A stretch of DNA of 64,000 nt from Salvator merianae (GCA_003586115.2 QVOM02000070.1:1570189-1634188), one strand, 5' to 3'; counted from the first letter of the stretch, positions 22,623-33,577 are shown. Notes: generated from the sequence alone by a model not told the origin. Program-made: numbers and translations.

Positions 22623-23460
22623 CTTTCACCATTAACTTCCCTTTGAACTAACGTAGTGCTTGTTGTCCTCTCCAGCACATCCCACCAGGACTAAAATGAG
22701 GGTGACACGGGAGGCAGAAGGATCCTTTACAAGCATCCCAAGTCTTAACTGCCCCCACTTTTAGCCATACCTTTACTCATCCACTAGACCATGAATGGAT
22801 AATACATGTCCTTCCAAATGCCACTGAGCTAAAATTCCCATTGTTTCTGAACATTGGTGGCGACTGATGCTCATTGTGGCTGGAAGAGCAGAGGGGAAGA
22901 CAGCTAAAAGGAAGCAGAACCAGGATAGATAGAACTAATGATCAGTGAAATATTATAATGTGGCAATTCTACGCAAATTCACTTGAAAAGTGATTCCACT
23001 GGTTGAAGCAGATTACGCATATTTTAGACAACCCTGTGTGAGGGAGAAAAGGAGTACCATCTCAAACTCTGAGCTGCTGAGTATAGGGGGAGGCTGACCT
23101 CTGTGTTTTTATGGACTGACTGTCCCTACTTGACCATTGCCCAGGTTGGCTGGAGCTGATGGGACATATAAGATCTGGAAGGCCACCCTTTAGCTTTTCC
23201 TGCCTTGCACACCTAACTTCTGACGCTCAGTGGCAGAAGGCTGAGCAACTGTTTTCTTCCCTGTATTTCTAAAACTGGGAGTGGTTGTAACTTAGTAGTA
23301 GACAAATCTTCTGGAAAGCAGGGGGGGGGTCTGGTTTGGACCCTGGCATCTTTGTCAAGAAAATGGCATGCACTAGCAGGCAGAATTAAAAAGCATCCTT
23401 AAAAAACATCACTGGATCACAGTTGTTTCGTCCCCCATGCAGACGCAAACAGTCACTCAC

Positions 23461-23790
23461 CTTTACAGAGAATACCAAGGCAGCAATTCCCAAAGGTAGG
23501 CAACAGCAAAGCATGGTGAGGATGGAAAAGATCAGGTGATCTGGTTCATTAACAGGCTGGAGAGGTGTGAGGTAGGCAACCTGTGGCTGTTGAAGGATTG
23601 GTCCATCAGTGGGTACTGCACCAGGTGGCATATAGTATCCTTGGTACTGTGTTGGCATAGGGGGAGCTGCTCCATGCCCTGTGGGTGGTACTGGCCCCAT
23701 GGGATGTGCATCTTGGGGTTGCTGATCAGAGTAGGGAAGCCGATTTGGAGGATCTGGCATGTTGGTATTAACCTTTTCATAGTTGGTCAT
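23461..23790 (-). CDS. CD225/dispanin (IFITM-related) gene copy B, exon 1
   Basis: First coding exon of a two-exon CD225/dispanin gene, read from 23790 down to 23461 (110 codons, phase 0). The start is the ATG at 23788-23790. The frame stays open upstream, but the paralogue aligns only from this Met, and both have A at -3. Residues 1-80 are a Pro/Gln/Tyr-rich cytosolic tail. Residues about 85-110 form the first hydrophobic CD225 segment with a Cys triplet followed by LPLGIAAL, the place where IFITM proteins carry palmitoylated cysteines. The exon ends TAAAG|GTGAGT, a good donor, and splices in frame to 18426. The predicted protein is 167 residues, within the family's usual range. CD225 proteins are small membrane proteins; members include the IFITMs and the SYNDIG/PRRT group. 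Which subfamily this belongs to cannot be settled by eye, so no symbol is given. Confidence 0.85.
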
Positions 23791-24125
23791 AGTGCAGGTT
23801 TTTTCTTTTTTCTTCTTTTCAGTGTTGTGCAGGATTTCTCTTCCTTTCTCTGTTCCGTGTTTCTCCTTTACCTTTTGTTTTTTCAGTTTCAACTATTTGG
23901 ATGCCTTGCTTTTCTCTCCTGGGAAAATGCGCTCACCCTCTCACCCGTTGTCTTCCTCTGCTCCCAGGACCTTTCTTCTAGAGTGGATTCTTGCAAGGCA
24001 GGCTGTGCTTTGCTCTGGCTCTGACTCTGACTCTCCCTTTTTGCAACTTTTATGTACTTCCCAGGCTCTTGAATAGAACAGCCTCAGTGTGCCAGGAAGG
24101 AAGTGGGAGGAACCATCAATTAGCT
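23791..24125 (-). promoter_or_regulatory. Duplicated 5' leader/promoter region of copy B
   Basis: Counterpart of the copy A leader. The homology stops near 24120, where SINE-derived sequence begins, followed by a GC-rich foldback element at 24244-24905. The distal regulatory environment of copy B has therefore been rebuilt by repeats. Confidence 0.45.
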
Positions 24126-24206
24126 CCAGCCTCTCCCCGGAAGTAGGCAATGGCAAACCACTTCTGTATCTCTGGCAAGAAAACTGCCTAGAGATGCCCA
24201 TGGAGT
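24120..24206 (+). repeat. 3' fragment of the same tRNA SINE family
   Basis: AAGTAGGCAATGGCAAACCA and CTCTGGCAAGAAAACTGCCT repeat the body at 24930-25030 with few changes. A more diverged relative lies at about 11975-12035. It marks the end of the homology between the copy A and copy B leaders. Confidence 0.5.
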
Positions 24207-24207
24207 C

Positions 24208-25045
24208 TGGGAGTTCCTGTAGTTCAGTGGTAGAGCAAACTTTGGGCCTGTTCGCACTTAGGTCAGCAGAACGTTCTAATTAGCACGCTTCAGGCCGGTG
24301 CAGATGAGAGATTCCTCACATTCGCACTAGTCTGCGGTAGACCATACCCGAAGGTAGCCGGCTGCCGCGTCAGTGCCAATGCTACAGCACCAAGTTCGTT
24401 TCCGCGCCGTCACCGGCGGACGGACATTCCCCCCTCCGATGCTCGCCATTGGTGGAGCGCCCCTTCCTAGCGGCGTCATTTCCACGGTGCCGCTATGAAG
24501 CTGCGGAGCCTCCTTCGCATTCAGCGATAGGCAGAAGGGGTTGGATTCTGATGCCGTTACGAAGACGGCAAAAACCAGACACAACTTCGTCCTCGCTTAC
24601 AAAGTACGCTCCGAAGTGGGCGGGCGTCTTCGTAGCGAGGAATGGCGCATGCGGAAACTGGCTACATCCGCCGACGTCAGAGCGACAGACAGGAAGCGCG
24701 AGACGAAGGGAGTGCGAAAGCACCATCCCCGAACTTCGCTCGATCATACAGGTCGGAATCAAGACAAGTAATTACTTGTCTTGCCTTACCCAACATCAGG
24801 TTCAGATTGGGAGAAGCATGGTTCGGATCGGGTGAGGCGCGCGCCCGTGGGAGTACGAAAGCTCCATTCCAGCGAATGGACTACCGCTGTAGTGCGAACA
24901 GGCCCTTCCTGGAGAGCAGAAGGTCACTGGCTCAATCTCCAGCCTCTCCCTGGAAGTAGGCAATGGCAAACCACTTCTGTATCTCTGCCAAGAAAACTGC
25001 ATAGAGGTGCCCCTGCAGTCAACTCAGAGTAGGTCATGACATGGT
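24208..25045 (+). mobile_element. tRNA-derived SINE split by a foldback element
   Basis: The head, GTTCCTGTAGTTCAGTGGTA (24212 onward), contains an A-box-like TAGTTCAGTGGTAGAGC. It is cut at about 24243 and resumes after 24905 with GAAGGTCACTGGCTCAATCT, where the B box is expected, and the body AAGTAGGCAATGGCAAACCA, CTCTGCCAAGAAAACTGC. The intervening 24244-24905 is the GC-rich MITE. A second copy of the SINE body sits just upstream at 24120-24206. Confidence 0.6.
24244..24905. mobile_element. GC-rich long foldback MITE (family A, long subtype)
   Basis: 662 bp with ends GGGCCTGTTCGCACTTAGG and AGTGCGAACAGGCCC. Immediate flanks are TTT and TTC. CpG-rich throughout. It shares ordered blocks with the element at 42159-42938 in the opposite orientation (CAGAACGTTCTAATTAGC-like end, CGGTGCAGATGAG, ACGTCAGAGCGAC, CATGGTTCGGATCGGGTGAG-like). 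It interrupts a tRNA SINE about 450 bp upstream of the copy B start codon. Confidence 0.75.
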
Positions 25046-25145
25046 GGTACCCAGAACAACAAACCCAAAGTCATCTTATTCTGCATTTCTGTCCCAGCCT
25101 TCCTTTGAGGAACTATATTCACTGCCCCCATCTTATCCTCATTCT

Positions 25146-25631
25146 GGGCCCTCCTGCACCTCGAGCTGAAATGTCCCTCTTTGGACCTTCTGTTCCACCC
25201 GAAGGCCCGGGACAGCCTTCTGAATGTGGAAGGCCTATTCAGGGACTGTGGAGCTGTTCCTGCTGGTACATTCCAATAAGGTAGCTGTGGAAATGACATA
25301 TATCCTCACAACACCCCTGCTGGCCTGACATGGTATAGTAATACCATACAAGGTTGGTGAAGATCAAGCGTGGTGGCGGCCATTCACCCTTCAAGTGCTA
25401 AACTACACCTCTATTTGGGCAGCAGCACTTGAAGTGCAACTGACTAACCCGGGGCTGCGCAGATCATGAAGGCAACGGCTACATCAGCATCCTGTGAAAG
25501 GCAGCTGTTTCTATGGTGATCTTGATGTGGTGCACCTGAAAGAGTGTGCAGATGCTGGCATCTAGGAGTGATCCAGATGCTCCTGGTAAGCATAATTATC
25601 CTGTTCTATGGTGGAAAGTGCAAAAAGGCCC
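25146..25631. mobile_element. Foldback MITE with 3-bp TCT duplication
   Basis: 486 bp, starting GGGCCCTCCTGCACCTCGAG and ending GGAAAGTGCAAAAAGGCCC, flanked by TCT on both sides (25143-25145, 25632-25634). It contains the GGGACAGCCTTCTGAATG module found in family C elements and ends with the ATAATTATCC..TTCTATGGTGG module of family A. It therefore shows both module sets in one element. Confidence 0.65.
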
Positions 25632-26102
25632 TCTGATTCTGTTAATGTGAGCTTTTCTTAAAGTCTTTTTTCTGGGACTGCTAGGTCATTCTTGGCATGC
25701 CTTTTGTTGCCGTCCTCATATTCTTCTCCTGTGTTTTGCCTCCAAGCCAGATAATCCACGTCCTCTATCAGTTCCTTCACCTTGCTTAGAAATGCCCATG
25801 GCATTTTCTCATGCTGCGTTTCAGATGATTTGAGCACAATGGGCTCCTTGTCCTGCTGAAATCAATGGGAGGGACACCCTTTGGTGGAGAGATGGAACAA
25901 GAACGTGTAGAACCAGATTACTCCGTCCTGGCCATCCAGATGGCTTTCAACTCTAACTCCCTTCATCCCCAGCCATTCTGGTGAACGTTAATGAATGATG
26001 GAATTTGTACTTCAAGAACATCTGTAGGGTTGCATTTGAACATCTTTAGTGTAGAATATTAGCTAGAGTGTTGTTATCGGGGCTAATATACAGACATATA
26101 CA

Positions 26103-26405
26103 GAGGCATGGTGGCGCAGGTGGCTAAGGCACTGATCTGTCAATAGGAGGATCAGAGTTCGAGGCCCTTGTCTGCCGTGTAGAGGGGATGAACGCCCTCT
26201 ACTGGCCTCTAGCTCCAGTCAACCTAGCTGTTCGAAAGCAAGTAATTGCAAGTAGATAAATAGGGAGCATCACTTGTGTGATGTGGAAGATAGTTGTAAG
26301 CCTTCGGGCGAAAAATAACCTTGTAAGCCGCTTTGAGTCAGCTTCGGCCGAGAAAAGCGGGGTATAAAAACCAAATTCTTCTTCTTCTTCTTCTTCTTCT
26401 TCTTC
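26103..26405 (+). mobile_element. tRNA-derived SINE with (CTT)n tail
   Basis: Starts GAGGCATGG and carries a perfect polymerase III A box (TGGCGCAGGTGG, 26112-26123) and B box (GTTCGAGGC, 26157-26165). A body with CTAGCTGTTCGAAAGCAAG follows, then a 3' part (GTAAGCCGCTTTGAGTCAGC, GCGGGGTATAAAAACC) resembling an L2-type LINE end, and a (CTT)n tail. The layout, tRNA head with LINE-like tail, is that of a SINE mobilised by a partner LINE. Confidence 0.85.
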
Positions 26406-27329
26406 ATAACAAGTGCTCTTCTGGATTGGACTTATTTGCCCCTGGTGCATAGCCATTGTGACTAGCAGCCATTAGCAGCCCTGACCTCTAGGGGTGCAGA
26501 TACCTTTGGATGACACCTAATTTTTACTGGGGGGACAGTAACCCCTGTGAGAGGTGTCCATTTTGCCTTGCTGCTGAACTTGGTGTTAATATATTATTAC
26601 ACTCCGTGTGTGCTTTTTGTCTTAGCTTGGATTGTATAGGGGCTCCGTTGTGCTTTATTTGCAAGGGGTTCATTCTACTCTACCTGTATCCTTAGGGACC
26701 TCTTAAAATAATCCTCATTTGGCAGTCACCCAGCATGGTGACAATCATTACCTTGAAGGGAGCCTCAAGGTTCAATATTTGCCATGTAAAGAGACACATT
26801 CTGTTCCTGTCTTGAAAGCCATAAAATGGGTGGTGCTGAGCTCCACATTTTCTTCAGGTTACCTGTGCAATTCTGACATTTCTTTCTGGTTGCTTTGCAC
26901 TGGCTTGGATCATGTCAGTGTACATATGTACAGTCGGGAGATCTTGCTCCATGTCTTTGCTCAGCTCTGCTGGTACTGGTAGCGGCTTGTGGAACATCTC
27001 CATGGGATCTGTGGAGAAGGGTCAGGGCTCCAGCAAAGACTTCCCTCCTGAAGTCACAAGGGCTCAAGAAATCTATTTTAAAATCTTCCATAGACAGTGC
27101 AGAACCCCAGTGCAGTTATCACGTCTGTGTTTAATTTGCTTTTCATTGTGCAGACACTGCTAGAAGTATAAAGGTACCTATGCTCATTTAGGTTGGGATG
27201 GCAAACACATCAGATTCTTTTGCTGGAGATTATAGTTTGGGAGAATAGACAGGTAAAAAAGACTAAATACAAGCTACCCCAGAACTGTATTTATTATATC
27301 TTTTTATGGGTTATAATGAACCATGACAA

Positions 27330-27780
27330 AGGAAGATCTTCATTCAATTTATGCTATTAGCTGTACAAATGGTAATAGCTTATAATTGGAAGGTTCATTC
27401 TACAATGAACATAAATAGATGGAAACAAAATCTATGGAGGATTGTGACATATGAATGCATATCCTGTTACAGAGAAATCTATATGGAGAAGAAACCAAAA
27501 ATCAATTTCTTATTAATATGGACACCACTTCTGGAGAGGAGCCCATTTGAATCCCATGAATCCTATGAAGCGCACCCACTGAAAGGATGGGCATTTAATA
27601 GATTTTTGACAGAACTTGATTAAATAAGATCTCAATCACTTATGGCCATAGGCTTTTTTACAGAGTAGTATATATATTGTTTTAGATTTGGAGTTGTCTA
27701 GTGTCTACTATTTAGCAATATTTTGTTCATTGTATATGTGGTCCTGTACTGTTAAAATTAAAATAAATTCATCAGTAGAA
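27330..27780 (+). mobile_element. L1 LINE 3' end fragment
   Basis: An open stretch (27351-27623) reads NWKVHSTMNINRWKQNLWRI and later INFLLIWTPLLERSPF. This matches the arrangement W-x3-LW ... F-x2-IW-x-P in the last ORF2 piece of the L1 at 46748-46951, and it ends in an AT-rich 3' UTR with TTAAAATTAAAATAAA near 27770. Only the C-terminal end and tail remain. No clear target duplication was identified. Confidence 0.55.
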
Positions 27781-28005
27781 AAGGAAACCATAAATATAAA
27801 ACCATAAAATATATAGGTCATTATATAAAGGAAGTAGAATGGCGTAATAATTGTGACGTCTTCAATTTTTCTTTTAAAGAGTTCAAAAGCAAACATTATT
27901 GTCCTTCCATACATTTTATCTTTGCAATGGCCTTGAGGAATAGGTAAAGTAGAAAGCATAAGCTGACTGACGCAAGATCAGCCAATAATCTGATAATTGG
28001 TCAGA

Positions 28006-28110
28006 AAGAAAGGAGGGAAGGAGGGAAGGAGGGAAGGAGGGAGGGAGGAAGGGCAGGAGGAAGGGAGGCAGAAAACAGAAAGAAAGACAGAGAGATGAAC
28101 GAAAGAACGT

Positions 28111-28169
<59 letters not shown>
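28006..28169 (+). repeat. (GGAA)/(GAAA) purine microsatellite
   Basis: GGAAGGAGG-type repeats, then a pure (GAAA)n block of about 16 units from about 28110. One strand is entirely purine. Confidence 0.95.
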
Positions 28170-30479
28170 TGGGATCTAGTAAAACTGTAAAGGTGGGCAA
28201 GTTGCACAATTATTTGGGAAAGGCTGTTTTAAGCCCCTTCTGGATGCCACCTTCTGTTCAAGTTCATCTGGATTTTCAATGACTTTGGGCATGAGCTTGT
28301 TTATGCCAAGAAGATTTCCATTGGTTTAGGGCTACTGTAAAATGGTTGGAGTGCCATGCAGGTTTTGAAAACTCTGAGCCTATATCAGGATTCTACCCAG
28401 TTTCGATCCTCCATGGAGTTCCCTTGAATTATTTTCTTAGCAGGTGGGGTTGTCTGCCACCTACTTCTTTTCATTCTGTGTTGACCAGTCTGAACATCCA
28501 ACCATCAGAACTGCCTGGTATCACTCCACTTGGGAGCAGAGCAGTGGCACAAAAAACAGTGAACCACAATCTACAATGCCTTCCTCCTGTTGCCTGGAAT
28601 TATCACCCATTACAGCTTGCAGGGCTTCTTCTTTTCAGCTGCTTTCATGGTCAAGACTGCCAGGGTTAATTGACATACAAGACTGAGGAAGAGGTTCAGG
28701 ATCAGTTCCAGCAAAGAGACATGGATTCTTTTGAGATTACTTTGGCTGAGATGCAGAAATGAGCCCCAGGCTGCAATGCTCTCCATGAGGGTTGTATTAC
28801 TCCTGCTTGCTAGAGACAGAGGTCATATCTCATCTTACTGTTGAAGAAGCTAGCAAAACACAACTTCCTTGCTTCATTTCCATATGTGGTGGCAACAGGC
28901 ACTTCATGGTGAGTGTGCCACCCCATTTGTGGGTGCAATTGCCATTTGAGGCACCTGTTCTTCAGGATACAATTATTTGTCCTCATCACAGATGTCTCAG
29001 ATAGCTGCTTGAAACAGTGGGCCTTTCTGCATAGTGCTTTAGTCTGGATTAAGGATCCATGTAGTACATATCTGGGCTGCTATATCCACACATTAGTGAG
29101 GATCAAGGAGGTCACGCACCCCACTGGTCTGGCTCATCGGCACAAAGCAGAGCCTGATCCAGATTAGGGAAAACCCTCACAATTTGGGTCAGATGAGGTG
29201 GGAGGCCGTGGAGACTCCTGAATCCAATCCCAGCCTAGAAATAGCTACTACAGCTGGCTGATCAATCAGGGCCATGGAAACCCAGGTCAGTGGCAGCCAA
29301 TGAGAGGAAAACATGGAAGACAATGACTAGGAAGAGAAGCTTATGTTTTTAAAACTGTGTGACACAGGGGTTTTCTGTGCCCACAGATGGGGTGATCCTT
29401 TGTTAATGGTCACTCCCCCCAACCCTGTCTGATCTCACTCTAAGAATCTGTTAAGGTTGCAAAATTCCCTTACTTTAATCCAGTTCCATTTAAAGGGCAC
29501 CTTAGTGCAATACTTTAGGCATTAAAGAAACATCCCATGAAACACAAATTAGTGAATAAAAAAGAAAATGTGCTGTCTGGTTTTGGAGAAAATCCTAAAT
29601 CAATCTTGAAGGGAAAATTAATTGGCTTATCAGCTGGTTAATCTACACATCACTCACCCAATCTGTACTTTATAGCCTTAGACCAGATAATACCTGATTA
29701 ACTGTTAGTGTGGTTTGTAAATGTGTAATGATGCAACTGATTTGTCAGTTCCTGGAATGTGAAGAATATATGCATAGTATACGTATGTTAACTCGTAAGG
29801 AGAGGGCAGGGTGAGACAGGATGTTGGTCTGGATACACCCTGGCTTATGGAGCAGTGAAATATACATTCTACATTTTTGAGCCATTGCTCCAGCAAAGAG
29901 TGTAAAATTTAGACCTTTATGTTCTTTCCATGTCGTAATCATGGCACAATGTGGTCTGGAAAGCCCTGATTTTTTATTTGATTTGAAAAGCATTTGCCCC
30001 ATATTTCACCATATGGTTAGTCAAAGTAGTCCACAGAAAACTCTGATAAAATGTATGCATTATTATAAAGAAACATGATCATACAAGAAAAAAATCATAT
30101 CATGCTTGTGTAGGTTTGCCAACTCACATGGATGCCAGCCCTGGAGGATTCTGCACTCATATTCATTCATTCATTCATTCACTTGTTTTGATATACTATA
30201 CAGTCCTCAGGTGTGTCTCCATGGTTAAAACCAGTATATTAGTAATGGAAGCAATTACAGTTGTACCTTAATTTGCAGTTTCTAGGAGCACTTTTTGCTA
30301 ACAGAGGATGACAAATTGTGTTCTGCGTCAATTTACATAGCTGCATTGGTTTGCTATAGCACCATTTCCTGCCCAAACTCTAAGGCAACATGCAGCAAAA
30401 TTGCATTCATATGAGAGTTCTTACAGAACTCAAATGTAAAATTGCTGATCTTCTAGTTAAAATATATATTTCCTTAAGG
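28170..30479. other. Unassigned
   Basis: No gene supported. At 29016 a terminus-like GGGCCTTTCTGCATAGTGC starts a possible foldback repeat without a clear right end. (ATTC)n at 30161-30181. Confidence 0.4.
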
Positions 30480-31230
30480 TCATGCTCTGTGCTTGAAAAC
30501 TGGAGGGTAGCAAATGCTACCCCAATCTTCAAAATAAGGATCCAGGAGTGATCCAGGAAATTACAGACTATCACTTTAACATCAGTTCAAGGATTGTTGA
30601 AGGAAAGTCAGCATGGCTTCTGCAAAGTTAAATCATGCTTTACTGTTAGAATTCTTTGAGAGTATCAACAAGCACATGAATAAAGGTGATCTAGTTGACA
30701 TTGTCTAGCTAGACTTTAAGAAGGTTTTTGACAAGCCTTCAAAGGTTCCTGAATAAACTCATTAGCATAGAATAAGAGGAGAGGTTCTGCCCTAAACTGG
30801 TAACTGGCTAAAGGACAGGAAATGGAGAGTAATAATAAATAGATAATTCCCAGAGTGGAGGGAAGTAAAAAATGCCCCCCCAAGGTTCAGTATCGGGATG
30901 TGTGCTTTTTAATTTATTCATAAATGATCTAGAAGTAGAGGCAAGCAGTGAGATAGCAAAGTTTGTGGATTATACTAAATTATTTGGGGTAGTAAAAACT
31001 GAAAGAGATCACAAAGAGCTCCAAAGAGTGAATCTTAGCAAGTGCATAGTGGTGCACACTGGGGCAAAGAACCCTAGTTATATCTATAAACTGAAGGTGG
31101 GTGAGCTTTCTGTGAAGAGCAGAAAAGGAATCTCCTTGAAGGTGCTGACCAAGTGTGCAGCAGTAGTGAAAAAAGCAAATTCAATGCTAGGGATGATTAG
31201 GAAGGATATAGAGAATAAGTTGGCAAGTGT
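30480..31230 (+). mobile_element. Degenerate CR1-like LINE reverse transcriptase
   Basis: Translated pieces in plus frames recall a non-LTR reverse transcriptase: ANATPIFK near 30510, LVDIVLDFKK-like near 30690, then PQGSVSGCVLFNLFINDLE at 30872 and KFVDYTKLFGVV at about 30960, where the usual FADDTKL has lost both catalytic Asp residues. SMLGMIRKDIENKL near 31180 matches the CR1-like element at 17278-17499. The homology stops near 31230, where a foldback-type terminus (CCCTTTCTGCATTTAC) begins. Frameshifted and inactive. Confidence 0.7.
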
Positions 31231-32269
31231 CATTGGCCCTTTCTGCATTTACATGTCTGATAACTGGATCAGTGGCTCCGAATTAGACCTCCCTGACTTA
31301 CTAGGGACAAAGGGTCACACAAAGTGTTCCATTTGGACGAATCCTCATCCTTTCTGAACCAGTTATCAAAGTCCTGAACAGGAGAAATGACAAATTGGGA
31401 TCAGTTGCAGAATTTAAATCCCAAGTTTATTGACCAAAAGGATGAGATTAAATTCAGTTCAGCACAAAAGCCCAAATGAATATCAAGAAGAAGGATAATT
31501 AACGGAAAGTACTGAAGACTTAAAACTTAAAAGTTCAGCCACGTTTAAGTCTGTTGCAAAAATGAATTTCATTGACATGTCTAATTTATTGGTTTAAAAC
31601 GAAAGAAGTCAAATAAAGAAAAAGAAGAAAAAAACATTCTGGGAATTATAAAAACCATAGAAAGTAAATATAAAGAAAAGAAAAGGCTAGTAAAAATAAC
31701 TACTAGCAGGGGACAAAACTGAAGGCGAAAGGAAGTTGAAAGCTTTATAGGGAAACTGATAAGGTCGAAATTGTGGTTGATCTGGCTTGTAAAGCTAAAA
31801 CAAACTTCAGGTTCTCCATCTGTGCCTTCCAATCTCACATATACAAGGGGCCGTCTGGCTGCACCTACATTTTAATTCCAGTTTGATCAGCCTCAGGAGT
31901 GAGGAAAACAGGTCAACAAGGTGACCGGTCATTTCCCTTCCACATTATCTAACCCCAAGGGGGATTTTCTGGAAAGTGGATAAAATCCATTTGGGAAAGC
32001 ACTTTTAACCCCTAAAAAAGTAAAGCTCTTGGTTGTGTTGCTCAAATGCATTTTGGGAGGCTGGAGTTTGGTGGTTCCCAGGGATGGGGAAGAAGACATT
32101 TCTTTTTTATTTTGTTTCTTTGCAGTGTTGGAACCAATGCACAGCAGCACACAGCCTCAAAACTATACACCTCAAACTGTATATTCTTTGTTGTTGTGTA
32201 CTATATTCTTTCATCTGCTGGAAATTAAAAACCGGGGCAACATGCTTTGCTTTAGAATTAGGTAACAAA

Positions 32270-32774
32270 GGGTCTTTCTGTACTTACCTTAAAAGCTCTC
32301 CAACAAATAGTCCAGAGGCCTCACCTATACACACTGGTGCAGTCCAAGGAAGCCCCTGCTCCCTGCTAGTATGCTTTATTTGCATTGAATAGAGTGCAGA
32401 CCAGACCAGGTGGCCCAAATTGGCTGCCTATTCTGGGATATCAGAAGACTTTTAAAAAGTTCTATTCTGGGATACCGATAGACTTTTAAAAAATGCTGCC
32501 AGTGATCTAGTGAGTGCTAAACCGAATCACAGAGCAGTGCAGAAGGCACACACCTTTATATGTTCTGGGGAACCCATTTCAGTGGCACATCGAAGCCCTT
32601 GGAACCAGCTCTGAAGCTTGTGCAAGCTTCAGAACTGGTGTAGGGTTGTCCTGGAACATCTGTCCAAATGTGAATGGCGTTGTTCCAGGACACATGGACT
32701 GGATCAGGTGATGGACTGCTCTAGCTGATCCAGTTGTTTGTAGTGGTCTACTACAGGTAAGTGCTGAAACGCCC
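32270..32774. mobile_element. Family C foldback MITE
   Basis: Starts GGGTCTTTCTGTACTTACC and ends GGTAAGTGCTGAAACGCCC. It has a TGGCCCAAATTGGCTGCC block, a duplicated TTCTGGGATA(T/C)C..AGACTTTTAAAAA segment, GCTTGTGCAAGCTTC and a right arm TAGTGGTCTACTACAGG. It is the best-bounded member of the family. Confidence 0.6.
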
Positions 32775-33105
32775 AGGTATTCCATCCAACATATTTATGT
32801 TCTGGGTTGGATAGATCCAGTAACCTTGGGGTAGGAGGCCTCAGTTAAATAACCATCAGAAGTATTTCTGTCAAGGACTGCAAGTGAACTCAGTAGTTTG
32901 ACTGTGTATCCTATATTCTGAGTTTTTAGTTGGCATGAGAGTGACATAAATATCAGTTCCCCCTTGTGCCAATTTGGTCACATGGGGTGAACTCAATGTA
33001 CTTCTTTCTGCTTTCACCCTGAACAGACCCTGGGGTGAGAGTCAGTCACACCTGACACATGGCTATTTAGCCTTCACAGTCAACCCTACATCAGCCAGAA
33101 TCCCA

Positions 33106-33577
33106 GGCCTGTTCACACGTAGTGCTAGCGAGCATCCTTAATGCTTGCTAGCAAAGTGCATCTGCACTTGGCAGAAGCCTGAGCAGCTGACAACAGCATA
33201 ACACTTTTTCCAATCACTGTTAGCTGTGGAGCACAAATTTGTGCTCCGCACCTTTACTAGGAGCTGATAGGCAGCTCCTGGTAAAGTACATTTGCACTTA
33301 CTTTGTGGAGTGGTGGCTGGGCTGGCGTGATCAACTGATTGCCCCTGCATGATTGGCTGATCATGCCTGAGCACTGTGTGGCCCTGGTGGTTGCTATGGC
33401 AGCAGCCAGATGCTTCCCAGCCTCTGCTTCAGCATTTGCACTATGAATGCCAGTAGACTGCTTTACGTAGGGAACTAGGGCCATGCAAAGTGGATGGTGT
33501 CTGTGCAGCGTGGTCCACACCACCATGGAATGTTTGCAGTTGAACACTCCACAGTGGGAAGTGTGAAAACACCCCCT
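33106..33577. mobile_element. Family A foldback MITE, near full length
   Basis: Starts GGCCTGTTCACACGTAGTGC. Modules in order: GCTAGCGAGCAT/ATGCTTGCTAGC arms, GAGCACAAATTTGTGCTC palindrome, GGAGCTGATAGGCAGCTCC hairpin, GATCAACTGATT/GATTGGCTGATC arms, CAGCATTTGCACTATGAATG, and a terminal part ending AAGTGTGAAAACACCCCC. This is the best example of the serial-hairpin architecture. Confidence 0.7.

Larger units (their letters stand above)
18427..23460 (-). other. Intron of dispanin copy B
   Basis: The 5,034-bp GT-AG intron between the two copy B exons. It contains a composite of foldback repeats (19205-19903), an unclassified repeat with an inverted relative elsewhere in the window (20215-20420), an L2-like LINE end (21305-21630) and a possible hAT-like element (22327-22622). 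Two stretches, roughly 21535-21910 and 22000-22230, align with the copy A intron around 8390-8690 and 8800-9260, so they predate the gene duplication. No extra coding exon was seen. Confidence 0.75.

Noticed and set aside
23536..24024. 162-residue plus-strand frame over copy B exon 1
   Set aside because: Same antisense shadow effect as at copy A.
24290..24900. CpG-island promoter upstream of copy B
   Set aside because: The GC-rich block is a transposon with exact inverted ends, not a native promoter on this evidence.
26112..26165. Functional tRNA gene
   Set aside because: A and B boxes are present but no cloverleaf or mature tRNA end; it is the head of a SINE with a LINE-like tail.
33106..33577. 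CRISPR-like or attachment-site array
   Set aside because: The repeated palindromes are MITE modules without regular spacing, and the genome is eukaryotic.
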